Shown here: in pieces, positions 1 through 7,254 of the stretch
Layout of the letters: every line of letters starts with the position of its first letter
Numbering within the stretch: position 1 is the stretch's first letter
NCBI GenBank assembly: GCA_013696945.1
Contig: JACCXQ010000320.1
Span: forward strand, 1-9,242
DNA: 9,242 nt
Direction of reading: 5' to 3'
DNA from: Chloroflexota bacterium
GTDB taxonomy: Bacteria; Chloroflexota; Limnocylindria; Limnocylindrales; CSP1-4
Notes under the pieces: generated by a model
Told to the model about the DNA's origin: nothing
The model's input: only the letters and a program-made list of their open reading frames with translations
Databases searched by the model: none
Program-made: the position numbers and the translations under genes

Positions 1-482
1 TTCCCGGGCGGCCCGAAGAGCCACGCCGTGCGGACCACCCACACCCCCGCCGGGCGGCCAGCGTCTCCGAAGGCGCGCCGCGCCGCTTCCTCGCCGGCGA
101 GCTTGGACGCGCCGTAGGGGTTGAGCGGCGCGGGCGAGTCGTCCTCACGATATCCCTGGCCATCGGTCCGGCGCCCGTCGAAGACCTCGTTCGTCGAGAC
201 CACCACGAGTCGCGCTCCTGAGCGCGCGCAGGCCCGTGCCAGCACGTCGGTCGCGTCCCCGTTGCGCCGCATCGCCAGTCCCGGGTCCCGCGCACAGCCG
301 TCCACGTCGGTCCACGCCGCCGCGTGTATCACCAGGCCCGGTGCGTCCCTGTCGAGGAGGCGTTCGGCGGCCGACGGGTCGTCCAGGTCGAACCCAGGGC
401 GGCCCCATGAAAGCGCCCTTTGGCCGCGTGCCGCCAGCTCGCGCACGAGGGCGCTGCCCAGCCGACCCGACGGACCCGTCAC
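1..482 (-). CDS. rfbD: dTDP-4-dehydrorhamnose reductase, 3' end cut by window edge
   Basis: Last enzyme of dTDP-L-rhamnose synthesis: NAD(P)H reduction of dTDP-4-dehydro-L-rhamnose in the cytoplasm. The visible 160 residues show an SDR nucleotide-binding loop (TGPSGRLG, residues 2-9), the RmlD-type HAAAWTDVDGCA segment (53-64), STNEVFDG (96-103, usually STDYVFDG), the catalytic YGASK with Tyr123 and Lys127, and RTAWLFG (151-157). The family is usually about 290 residues, so roughly the last 130 lie beyond the left edge. It follows rfbB in the same direction, with 22 bases between the rfbB stop and the GTG used here. That GTG (480-482) is the only usable start nearby, but it removes most of the first beta strand. 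The in-frame codons just upstream read V-R-A-A-V-A-V, a normal RmlD N-terminus, yet begin with GTC at 498-500. The start is therefore uncertain; the family call is firm. Confidence 0.85.
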   Translation of the reverse strand, partial: MTGPSGRLGSALVRELAARGQRALSWGRPGFDLDDPSAAERLLDRDAPGLVIHAAAWTDVDGCARDPGLAMRRNGDATDVLARACARSGARLVVVSTNEVFDGRRTDGQGYREDDSPAPLNPYGASKLAGEEAARRAFGDAGRPAGVWVVRTAWLFGPPG

Positions 483-504
483 CGCTACAGCGGCCCGGAC
501 CTCG

Positions 505-1551
505 TCAGCCGGTCGTCGCGGTCGCGAGCCGGCGTCCGTACTGCTGCTCGTAGTAGTCGTCCCAGGCGCGATCCCTGCGCTGACGCCACCAGGCCTCGTG
601 CTCGCGATACCAATCGACGGTCGAGCGGATGCCGTCGTCGAACGCTGTCGCCGGGGACCAGCCCAGCGAGGCGATGCGCTCCCCGGCCATGGCGTATCGG
701 CGATCGTGGCCGGGACGGTCCTCGACCCGCCTGACGAGCGACCACGGGCGCCCGAGGTGGTCGAGGATGGCGCGGGTGACCTCGACGTTGGCGCGCTCGT
801 GCCCGGCCGGGATGTTGTAGATGGACCCGGCCTCGCCGCCGTCCAGGACGGTCGATATCGCGTCGGCATGGTCATCCACGAAGATCCAGTCGCGTCTCTG
901 CTGTCCGTCGCCGTAGAGCGGAAGCGGCTGGCCGTCGATGGCGTTGGTGATGAAGAGCGGAACGAGCTTCTCGGGATGCTGGCGCCGCCCATAGGTGTTC
1001 GCGCCTCTCGTGATCACCACGTCGAGGTCGTGAGTCTCGTGCGCCGCCAACGTGAAGAGGTCGCCGGCCGCCTTGGAAGCGGCGTATGGGCTGCGCGGCG
1101 CGAGTGCGTCGGTCTCACGGTGTGGGTCGCCCTCGCACGGCCCGTAGACCTCGTCAGTCGATACCTGGAGGTAGCGGCGCCGCCGCCCGTCCGGCAAGGC
1201 CGGAGCGGTGCGCACTGCTTCGAGGAGCGCGTGGACGCCTACGACGTTGGTCCGGAGGGCGGCCGCCGGATCGAGGATCGACCGATCGACATGCGTCTCC
1301 GCGGCGACGTTGACGACAGCGTCCGCGTCGGCGACGAGCCGCGCCACCGTCTCGGCATCGCAGATGTCGCCCTCCACGAAGCGCAGGCGCGGAGCGAGGC
1401 TCTGGTCCGCCTCGACGGCCTCGAGGTTGTCGCGGCCGCCTGCGTAGGTCAGGCGGTCCAGCACGATCATCGAGTCGTCGGTCGAGCCCAGCCGACGCTC
1501 CACGAACCGACTGCCGATGAACCCGGCACCGCCGCAGACGAGGATCCTCAC
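505..1551 (-). CDS. rfbB: dTDP-glucose 4,6-dehydratase
   Basis: Converts dTDP-glucose to dTDP-4-keto-6-deoxyglucose, the second step of dTDP-L-rhamnose synthesis, with tightly bound NAD. The 348 residues match the family length. Visible motifs are GGAGFIGS near the N-terminus (7-14), ETHVDRSI (85-92), the catalytic STDEVYG (131-137, with the Asp-Glu pair of RmlB enzymes), YAASK (Tyr156, Lys160), and the substrate-binding run from TRGANTYG through PEKLVPLF (181-200). RPGHDRRYAM at 279-288 is also typical. The GTG start was chosen because the Rossmann strand begins directly after it (VRILVCGG). An upstream ATG at 1641 would add 30 arginine- and glycine-rich residues lying over rfbA. The start overlaps the rfbA stop by four bases (GTGA, 1548-1551), a translational-coupling arrangement. 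ANTYGRRQ replaces the commoner SNNYGPYQ, a variation within the family. Confidence 0.95.
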   Translation of the reverse strand: MRILVCGGAGFIGSRFVERRLGSTDDSMIVLDRLTYAGGRDNLEAVEADQSLAPRLRFVEGDICDAETVARLVADADAVVNVAAETHVDRSILDPAAALRTNVVGVHALLEAVRTAPALPDGRRRRYLQVSTDEVYGPCEGDPHRETDALAPRSPYAASKAAGDLFTLAAHETHDLDVVITRGANTYGRRQHPEKLVPLFITNAIDGQPLPLYGDGQQRRDWIFVDDHADAISTVLDGGEAGSIYNIPAGHERANVEVTRAILDHLGRPWSLVRRVEDRPGHDRRYAMAGERIASLGWSPATAFDDGIRSTVDWYREHEAWWRQRRDRAWDDYYEQQYGRRLATATTG

Positions 1552-2294
1552 GTGGCGGACTCGGACGTATCCGCTCCGGCAGCCTCGGCCGCCAGGCGGC
1601 CGGCGGTGAGCAGCGAACCGATCGTCCCCGCATCCGACCAATGCCCTTCGTAGCGCCGCCAGAAGAGCCCGCCGTCCGCGATGTAGTGGTTCAGCACATC
1701 GGTGATCTCGAACTCGCCGCGAGCCGACGGCACGAGATGGTCGATGACATCGAAGGCGCCGGCGCGCAGGAAGTAGACGCCGATGGGGATCAGGTCGCTC
1801 TTGGGGTGGGCCGGCTTCTCCTCGAAGCCAAGGAGCGCGCCATCCCCATCGAACTCCGCGACCCCGAAGCGCGTCGGGTCGGGTACTGCATAGAGCAGCG
1901 TGCCCGCTCCGCAGCCGCTGGCCTCGAACTGGCGCGCCACGTCCGCCAGATCGGGTCCGCGGAGGATGTTGTCACCGAGCACGACGCAGAACGCGTCGTC
2001 GCCCACGAAGTCGCGGCAGAGGCCGATGGCGTGGGCGATGCCAAGGGCACCGCGCTGATAGCGATACGTCAGGTCGAGGCCAAGGTCGGCGCCGTCTGCG
2101 AGCAGCTCGACGATGTCGCCGATGCTCTTGCCTCCGAGGATGACCATCACCTCGCGGATGCCCATGCCGCGCAGCGTCTCGATCGGGTAGTGGATCATCG
2201 GCCGGTCGTAGATGGGCAGCAGGTGCTTGTTCGTCACGCGCGTGAGCGGGTCGAGGCGGGTCGCCGTGCCGCCGGCGAGGATGAGGCCTTTCAT
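1548..2294 (-). CDS. rfbA: Glucose-1-phosphate thymidylyltransferase (short RmlA-type)
   Basis: Makes dTDP-glucose from dTTP and glucose-1-phosphate, the entry step to dTDP-rhamnose. The protein starts directly with the nucleotidyltransferase fold: GLILAGGTATRLDPLT (3-18) with the GGxxTRL loop, then NKHLLPIYDRPMIHYPI (22-38), the sugar/nucleotide segment YQRGALGIAHAI (79-90), the metal-binding LGDN (106-109), GFEEKP (156-161), PIGVYF (170-175), and WSDAGT near the end (219-224). At 248 residues it is shorter than the ~290-residue RmlA of enterobacteria and lacks that C-terminal extension. The A in GGTATRL (usually GSGTR) and NKHLLP (usually SKQLLP) place it in a divergent short group, so another NTP or sugar phosphate cannot be excluded from sequence alone. 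Adjacency to rfbB and rfbD supports the call. It lies 19 bases after the glycosyltransferase gene, with only a distant GAGGGG as possible ribosome site. Confidence 0.9.
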   Translation of the reverse strand: MKGLILAGGTATRLDPLTRVTNKHLLPIYDRPMIHYPIETLRGMGIREVMVILGGKSIGDIVELLADGADLGLDLTYRYQRGALGIAHAIGLCRDFVGDDAFCVVLGDNILRGPDLADVARQFEASGCGAGTLLYAVPDPTRFGVAEFDGDGALLGFEEKPAHPKSDLIPIGVYFLRAGAFDVIDHLVPSARGEFEITDVLNHYIADGGLFWRRYEGHWSDAGTIGSLLTAGRLAAEAAGADTSESAT

Positions 2295-2313
2295 CAGCCA
2301 GATGGTAGGCCCC

Positions 2314-3450
2314 TCACCGGACGAGCCGCTCGAACCACCGTTCATAGTCAGCCGCCACGCGCTCCCACGAGTAGCGCTCGGCCGCTCGTGTGCGCGCCCG
2401 TTCACCCAGCGCGCCAGCGGCGTCAGGGTCGTCGAGGAGCTCCTGGAGCAAGACTGCGAGCTCCTCTGCGCCTCGGTAATAGAGCCCGGCGTCGCCCAGG
2501 ACCTCGCGGTGCTCGGGGACGTCGTTGGCCACGATCGCATTGCCGGCGCCCATCGCCTCGACGAGCGCGGGATGGGTGCCGCCCACCTCGGTCGCCTGCA
2601 CGTAGGCCGCCGCGTTGGAGCGCAGGACGTGGTATCCAGCACCGTAGATCGCGCCGGTGAACCGGACACGGTCGTCGGCAGTCTGCTTCAGCCCCCCGAT
2701 GTAGGCGCCGGCATACGGCGCGTCGCCGACGATCGCCAGCGGCAGGTCGGTCTTCACGCGCCGGTAGGCATCTATCACGACGTGAGCGTTGTTCTCCGGT
2801 TCGAGCCGGCTTACGTACAGCACGTAGCGGCCGGCCGAGAGCCCGAGCCGGCCGAGGGTGCCGTCATCAGCTGTCCGCTGGACCTCCGTCCCGTACGGGA
2901 AGTAGTGCGTCCGCCGGCCGTAGGCGCGCAGGTAGTGCTCGGCGATGACGTGTGCATCCGTCACGATCTCCACCGGCAGTCGGGAGGCCGCCCATGCGCA
3001 GGCACGGTAGTAGGTCCGACCGGCCAGGCCCCACTTGGCGCGCTGCCATTCGAGCCCGTCGACGTTCAGTACGACGCGGCGACCGGCGAGCCGGAGGACG
3101 GCCGTTGCCGGGACGTTCGCCGAGTTGCAGATGTAGACGATGTCGTATCCGCGACCGAGCGCATGGCCGGCGGAGAACAGCGTATGCACCACCGTCTCGA
3201 GGTACTTCGAGCGCGGCGCCGGCAGCCGCACGATGCGCATGCCGCGGTGCTCCGTGCACCCTCGAGGCACCCAGCGGTCACGGCCGTACACCGTGACTTC
3301 GTGGCCCCTGGCCGCGAGCCGCCACCCGAGCTCCTCGGCGAACGTCTCGAAGCCGCCGTAGCGCGCCGGGACGCCGCGTGTACCGAGGATCGCAAGGCGG
3401 AGACGGGAGCTGGCGCGTTTCCCGTCCGCGCGGTCCCGTCCGCCTATCAT
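2314..3450 (-). CDS. GT4-family glycosyltransferase with DUF1972 N-terminus, probable rhamnosyltransferase
   Basis: A GT-B fold transferase of 378 residues. The N-terminal domain opens with LAILGTRGVPARYGGFET (19-36), the hallmark of the DUF1972 group that includes streptococcal beta-1,4-rhamnosyltransferases such as Cps2T/WchF and RgpA relatives. NVDGLEWQRAKW (129-140) and PYGTEV (185-190) are also typical. The C-terminal GT4 domain shows YVLYVSRLEPENN (209-221), the diphosphate-site LAIVGDAP (238-245), and EVGGTHPALVEAM (288-300) carrying the conserved glutamates. There are no membrane segments; it probably acts at the inner membrane face on a lipid-linked acceptor. It is the first gene of the leftward unit and is followed by rfbA, rfbB and rfbD, so the donor is likely dTDP-L-rhamnose. 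That specificity is inferred from family and context. The ATG has no Shine-Dalgarno but sits right after a candidate -10 box, suggesting leaderless translation. Confidence 0.9.
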   Translation of the reverse strand: MIGGRDRADGKRASSRLRLAILGTRGVPARYGGFETFAEELGWRLAARGHEVTVYGRDRWVPRGCTEHRGMRIVRLPAPRSKYLETVVHTLFSAGHALGRGYDIVYICNSANVPATAVLRLAGRRVVLNVDGLEWQRAKWGLAGRTYYRACAWAASRLPVEIVTDAHVIAEHYLRAYGRRTHYFPYGTEVQRTADDGTLGRLGLSAGRYVLYVSRLEPENNAHVVIDAYRRVKTDLPLAIVGDAPYAGAYIGGLKQTADDRVRFTGAIYGAGYHVLRSNAAAYVQATEVGGTHPALVEAMGAGNAIVANDVPEHREVLGDAGLYYRGAEELAVLLQELLDDPDAAGALGERARTRAAERYSWERVAADYERWFERLVR

Positions 3451-3650
3451 CGCGGCGATGGTAGAGGGTCGCGACCGGATCCGCGTCGAGTGCGATGCCC
3501 ACGTAGTCGGGCGGGGATGAGGACGATCAGGGCGCTCTCCGAGTCGGTCCGCGTCGCCTTCCCGCCGCTGGAACGCACATGGCCGCTGATCCGCCGGCGA
3601 GGCGCTACTCCTGCCGTGGCGGTGTCGTGACAGCGCGGAAGCGCACGCTC
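3451..3650. other. Divergent intergenic region
   Basis: About 200 bases separate the leftward glycosyltransferase from the rightward methyltransferase and must carry the promoters for both units, unless the methyltransferase begins at the upstream ATG (3579). Apart from the -10-like box for the leftward gene, I see no clear operator, hairpin, riboswitch or small gene. Open frames across it are continuations of the antisense of neighbouring genes and show no recognisable protein. Confidence 0.5.
3458..3463 (-). promoter_or_regulatory. Candidate -10 box for leaderless transcription of the leftward unit
   Basis: On the minus strand TACCAT (fits TANNNT) ends seven bases before the ATG at 3450, which would place transcription initiation at or next to the A of the start codon. 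This agrees with the absence of a Shine-Dalgarno site. The only -35-like hexamer, TCGACG, is about 20 bases upstream, which is too far for a standard spacer. Support is weak. Confidence 0.3.
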
Positions 3651-4589
3651 ATGCCCGCGCCGACGTCGAGGGAGACATGTCAGGCATGCGGGTCCCACGG
3701 GCTACCGATCCGCCTCACGGCGGGCGACGAGAGCTGGCGCCCGCGTGGCTGCCCCCGCTGCGGGTTGCGCTGGCTCGCATCGCCTCCTACCGGCGAGGCG
3801 CTCCTCGAGCTCTATCGCTCCGGTTTCTATGAACAGCGAGCGCCACGTGCTTCGGCGATCGTGATGACGCTTCACCGACTGAACAGCCGGTTACGCCTGA
3901 TGACGCTGCGGGAACAGCGTCCGGGACGCATGCTCGACATCGGCTGTGGGAAAGGGCACTTCCTGGCGGCTGCGAGGGAGGCCGGGTGGGACGTCCGTGG
4001 GGTGGACCTTTCCGCTGAAGCTGTCGACTACGCGCGGCGGACCTACGGATTGGACGTCCGGGTGGGCGACGTCGCCGATCTGGACCTAGATGAGCGATTC
4101 GATGCGGTCACGCTCTGGCATGTGCTGGAGCACGTCGCGGACCCTGGGGCCCTGATCGAACGATCGCGCTCGCTCCTCGGTCCCGGCGGACGCCTTGTGA
4201 TCTCGGTGCCGAATGCGGCGAGTCTCCAGGCCCGGCTCGCGGGTGTCCATTGGCTCCATCTCGACATCCCGCGTCACGTCTTCCACTTCGATCTGCGATC
4301 CATCCATGCGCTGCTCGTCGGGCGCGGGTTCGAGATCGAGCGACACGACACGTTCTACCCGGAGATGGAGCTCGCCGGGCTGGTGCAGTCGGTGCTGAAC
4401 GCGGCGGGAGGCGAGCGCGACCTGATCTACCGGTTCCTGAAGCAGGATCCGACCGTCGCGCTGAACGGTCGGGTCGCGACCGCCTTGGTCGCCGCTGGTC
4501 TCCTCATCCCGGGCGCAGCCGCATGGTCACTTGTCGCCCCGCTCCTCGACACTGGAGCGAGCCTGCAGGTCGTGGCCCGGCCGGTCTGA
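3651..4589 (+). CDS. Class I SAM-dependent methyltransferase with N-terminal zinc ribbon
   Basis: A 312-residue protein. It begins with a four-cysteine zinc ribbon (Cys10-x-x-Cys13 and Cys34-x-x-Cys37), followed by an alpha-helical linker and a class I methyltransferase core: motif I MLDIGCGKGHFL (94-105), the acidic end of strand 2 at GVDLS (117-121), and the post-motif III segment LWHVLEHVADP (155-165), then PGGRLVISVPN (178-188). A hydrophobic segment (about 276-296) near the C-terminus may touch the membrane, as in other polysaccharide-locus members of this group. It probably methylates a sugar or glycan intermediate; the substrate is unknown. It is shorter than, and lacks the C-terminal domain of, the zinc-binding sugar C-methyltransferases (TylCIII/NovU type). 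The ATG at 3651 was chosen because GGAAG lies 9 bases upstream and the ribbon begins 9 residues in. ATG 3579 and GTG 3627 are in-frame alternatives. Confidence 0.85.
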   Translation: MPAPTSRETCQACGSHGLPIRLTAGDESWRPRGCPRCGLRWLASPPTGEALLELYRSGFYEQRAPRASAIVMTLHRLNSRLRLMTLREQRPGRMLDIGCGKGHFLAAAREAGWDVRGVDLSAEAVDYARRTYGLDVRVGDVADLDLDERFDAVTLWHVLEHVADPGALIERSRSLLGPGGRLVISVPNAASLQARLAGVHWLHLDIPRHVFHFDLRSIHALLVGRGFEIERHDTFYPEMELAGLVQSVLNAAGGERDLIYRFLKQDPTVALNGRVATALVAAGLLIPGAAAWSLVAPLLDTGASLQVVARPV

Positions 4590-4618
4590 TGGATGCATTC
4601 GCCGGGGTCGCTGCATGA
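4589..4618 (+). promoter_or_regulatory. Possible 9-codon coupling mini-ORF (MDAFAGVAA)
   Basis: An ATG shares its A with the methyltransferase stop (TGATG, 4587-4591) and opens a 9-codon frame. Its TGA overlaps the flippase start as ATGA (4615-4618). Both junctions are classic termination-reinitiation overlaps, so the small frame could carry ribosomes from the methyltransferase to the flippase across the 25-base gap. In a GC-rich genome such a frame can arise by chance, and no separate ribosome site is evident. Confidence 0.25.
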
Positions 4619-5862
4619 CGGTGCTACGGGGGTCCGTCGTGCTTTCAGTCGGAACAGCCATCTATCAGGGTTCCCGGCTGTCATTGGGGCTCGTGGCGGC
4701 CGCCGTCCTGGGACCCGCGGTCTTCGGGCTCTGGGTACTGCTCCTCTTGGTGGTCCAGTTCAGCGGTTTCCTGGGCTTCGGTATCGCGAACGGCGCCGGC
4801 CGGGAGCTGCCCTATCTCCGAGGCGCAGCACGTGAACAGGACGCCGCCCGGACCGAAGAAGCCGCGACCGCGGCGACCCTTGCGCTCGCCGGTCTGGCCG
4901 CCGCGGTCGGCGTGGTCGCCGGTGCCCTGATCCTCCCGATGACCATGCCCGACCGGGTCATGGCGATCGCGCTCCTGTCTCTCGTGATGTTCCTTCAGCA
5001 GCTGGTCCTGTGGCAACAGGTCTCCCTTCGATCGTCGTTCCGCTTCGGGGCCACGGCTCTCCAGCTTGCGACGACGGGGATCGTGCTGCTCATCGTCGGG
5101 CTCCTCGTTTTGCCGATGGGGCTCACTGGCCTCCTCGTCGCATTGCTCGCCGCGTCCGTGGCGGGTCTGTCGGCCGCCCGGCTCGCGAGCCCAGTGCGCG
5201 GCGTTCGGCTCCGGTGGGACCTGGATGCGATCCGTGGACTGGTCGCCATCGGCTTCCCCATCCTGCTCGCCGGCCTCCTGTTCGCACTCCTCACGACGGT
5301 CGATCGGTGGCTCGTCCTTGGGTTCCTGGGGGTCGACGCAGTGGGCGTCTACGGGATCGCCGGCATGTTCGTGAGCGGCCTTCTCCTGGTGCCCGCGGTC
5401 CTCGGCCAACAGTTCTATCCGGCCCTTTCCTTCTCCCACGGATCGGGCCGTGGGCTGCCGGATCTGATGGGCGACGCAGCTCGCCAGGGTCGCATGACCG
5501 GGTGGATCGTCGTCGCTCTAGGCGTCCCGGGTGCCATCGTCGCGATCGTCGCGATCCCGGCGTTCTTGCCGGCATACTCGGAAGCTGTCGCACCGATCGC
5601 CGTCGCGACCGTGGGCGTCGTCGCGTACGCGTTCAGCTCGGGCTATGGGAACCTGCTCAACACGATCGGTGCCCACTGGACATATCTGAGGCTTCAGTCG
5701 GCCGCGCTCATCCTGGACCTGGTTGCGGCGTCGCTCGCTCTCGCAGCCGGCCTGCGCCTGCTGGGTGTCGCGGTCGCCTTCGCCGTGAGCATGCTGGTCT
5801 ACGCGGTCCTGCTCGCCGGGGCGGCCGATCGAGCCACACGATCGGCCATCCCGACCCGGTGA
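4615..5862 (+). CDS. Wzx-like polysaccharide flippase (MOP superfamily)
   Basis: A 415-residue polytopic membrane protein with about 12 hydrophobic segments, for example near 7-32, 36-56, 87-108, 115-133, 150-168, 170-190, 208-228, 246-265, 298-318, 326-344, 362-384 and 386-402. The family signature is the run from FPILLAGLLF into LLTTVDRWLVLGFLG (214-239), where the Asp-Arg pair follows a long membrane helix, as in O-unit and teichuronic-type flippases. It would move undecaprenyl-linked repeat units across the cytoplasmic membrane. The ATG at 4615 was chosen because the first membrane helix follows at once and a weak GGGG lies about 8 bases upstream. The longer frame from 4531 only reads through the methyltransferase gene. 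It is followed after 6 bases by the ligase/polymerase gene, the usual Wzx-Wzy pairing. Substrate specificity cannot be read from sequence. Confidence 0.88.
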   Translation: MTVLRGSVVLSVGTAIYQGSRLSLGLVAAAVLGPAVFGLWVLLLLVVQFSGFLGFGIANGAGRELPYLRGAAREQDAARTEEAATAATLALAGLAAAVGVVAGALILPMTMPDRVMAIALLSLVMFLQQLVLWQQVSLRSSFRFGATALQLATTGIVLLIVGLLVLPMGLTGLLVALLAASVAGLSAARLASPVRGVRLRWDLDAIRGLVAIGFPILLAGLLFALLTTVDRWLVLGFLGVDAVGVYGIAGMFVSGLLLVPAVLGQQFYPALSFSHGSGRGLPDLMGDAARQGRMTGWIVVALGVPGAIVAIVAIPAFLPAYSEAVAPIAVATVGVVAYAFSSGYGNLLNTIGAHWTYLRLQSAALILDLVAASLALAAGLRLLGVAVAFAVSMLVYAVLLAGAADRATRSAIPTR

Positions 5863-5868
5863 CGCCGC

Positions 5869-7254
5869 GTGACTGAAGCGATCCTCCTGGTCGGTGTCGC
5901 GCTTGCCATCGCGACCGCCGTCGCGATGGTGAGGCCGGGATGGCGCATCCCGGCTCTGGCGTTCGGCCTGTTCGCCATCCCGGGGAACGTCGACGATCTG
6001 ATGCCGCAGATGACGCTCGACCCGCACGCCATCGCGTTCAACACGGCGCCCGCGGTGTCGTTCGTCGATGTGCTCATCCTGCTGGCCGTCGTGCTCACGA
6101 TGCGGGATCGTCCGGACGTGCGTGGCTGGAGCCGCATCATGGCCATCGCGGTCGTCGTCGCGGTCGCGGCGACCGCCACGTCCATCGTCGCCGCGTGGAA
6201 CGGCGTCGAGCCACTTGCTGCGGTCCGTGGCATCGCGGTCTTCGCGCGGATCTCCGCGCTGCTGTTCATCGCCGCCGGGACAGCCGGGTCGTGGCGGGTG
6301 GACGACCTGTGCCGCGCGGTGGGCGTTGGCGTCGTCGCCTTGCTTGCCAACGGCGTGTACACGACAGCGAGCAGCGACCTGCCACGGTTCACCGCGGCGA
6401 CATTCGGACGGAACAGCCTTGCTTTCGCCCTGGTCGCGGCGGCAGTCGTGGTCGCGGGCTTCTGTTTCGAGCGATGGTGGCGGTCGGGACGCGCCCGAGC
6501 CGACGCACTCGCGGCCGCCCTCGTCGCGGGCGCGGCACTTTTGGGAGCCCTCGCGACCGGCACGCGCATGGCGCTTGTGCTGTTCGGGCTCGCGATCGTC
6601 GTGGCCATCCTGCACGCGAGAGGCCGATCCTTGCGCGCGGTGACGAAGCCCGTCGCGTTCACGGCGCTCGCGGTGATGCTGGTCGCGGCAGCGGCGGTCG
6701 TCGGCACGGCTGGCGGAAGCCGCACCCTGTCGTTCCTGACCGGTGCCGGCACCGGGAGCGGGTCGCTCCTCGATCCGAACGTGATCCCCGGCGATCCCGA
6801 GGTCCAGTCACGCACCGAGTTCTGGAGCTTGGCTGTGCGGATGACAACCGACAGTCCTTTGGCCGGCGTGGGTCCATTCCAGTGGAACGTCGAGCGATAC
6901 GCCATCTCTCCCGAGACCCCCGTCGTGGTCGCGGACCCGCACAACGCATACCTTCAGATCGGGGCCGAGTTCGGGCTGATCGTCCTCGTCGCCTACGTCG
7001 CGCTTCTCGTGACACTGCAGCTGACCATCCACTGGCGTCTCTGGCGGTGGACCCGACACGGACCAGCTCCCTGGACCGTGATCGGGATGGTCGCCGCGAC
7101 AGCCATCTACCCTTTCGCGGAGGTGACCAACTCCCATCTCTTCAACGTCCGCATGGGCGCCTTCTGCTGGCTGGTCATGGCGAGCGCCTTCGTTCTCGTC
7201 GGCCGGCTGGACGATCACCGGGAGGGGTCGGCGCTCGACGACCGGACGCCATGA
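5869..7254 (+). CDS. O-antigen ligase/polymerase family membrane protein (Wzy_C-type)
   Basis: A 461-residue polytopic protein with about 11-12 membrane segments and one large outside loop (about 282-360) before the last three helices, the layout of the Wzy/WaaL family. Diagnostic pieces are GTRMALVLFGLAIVV (231-245) at a cytoplasmic-to-helix boundary, the RTEFW and GVGPFQWNVERY stretch in the big loop (315-344), and DPHNAYLQIGAEFGL (356-370), equivalent to the conserved H-N-x-(Y/F)-L motif. It would either polymerise exported repeat units or transfer the glycan to a final acceptor; the two activities cannot be told apart by sequence. The GTG start follows the flippase stop by six bases with no clear ribosome site, so translation is probably coupled. 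Its stop overlaps the next gene's start (ATGA, 7251-7254). Confidence 0.87.
   Translation: MTEAILLVGVALAIATAVAMVRPGWRIPALAFGLFAIPGNVDDLMPQMTLDPHAIAFNTAPAVSFVDVLILLAVVLTMRDRPDVRGWSRIMAIAVVVAVAATATSIVAAWNGVEPLAAVRGIAVFARISALLFIAAGTAGSWRVDDLCRAVGVGVVALLANGVYTTASSDLPRFTAATFGRNSLAFALVAAAVVVAGFCFERWWRSGRARADALAAALVAGAALLGALATGTRMALVLFGLAIVVAILHARGRSLRAVTKPVAFTALAVMLVAAAAVVGTAGGSRTLSFLTGAGTGSGSLLDPNVIPGDPEVQSRTEFWSLAVRMTTDSPLAGVGPFQWNVERYAISPETPVVVADPHNAYLQIGAEFGLIVLVAYVALLVTLQLTIHWRLWRWTRHGPAPWTVIGMVAATAIYPFAEVTNSHLFNVRMGAFCWLVMASAFVLVGRLDDHREGSALDDRTP

Noticed and set aside
121..1653. A 510-codon plus-strand open frame opposite rfbB and rfbD
   Set aside because: Its translation is Arg/Ala/Val-rich with no recognisable domain and mirrors a well-supported rfb coding strand. 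Such long antisense frames are normal at this GC content.
3447..3698. Small minus-strand frame (83 codons) across the divergent gap
   Set aside because: It is basic and low in complexity, has no ribosome site or recognisable domain, and overlaps the methyltransferase start in antisense.
5536..5553. Tandem direct repeat ATCGTCGCG x2
   Set aside because: It encodes Ile-Val-Ala repeats inside a membrane helix of the flippase, so it is explained by codon choice and not a mobile or regulatory repeat.
5518..6944. Two long minus-strand frames opposite the flippase and ligase genes
   Set aside because: Their composition (Asp/Arg/Gln/His-rich, or Thr/Ala/Arg-rich) fits antisense of hydrophobic membrane genes, with no domain signatures.
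5940..7250. Apparent 437-residue N-terminal extension of the GT-B transferase
   Set aside because: It lies over the ligase/polymerase gene in another frame, is low-complexity Arg/Gly/His-rich, and the ATG at 7251 in an ATGA overlap gives a sensible start.
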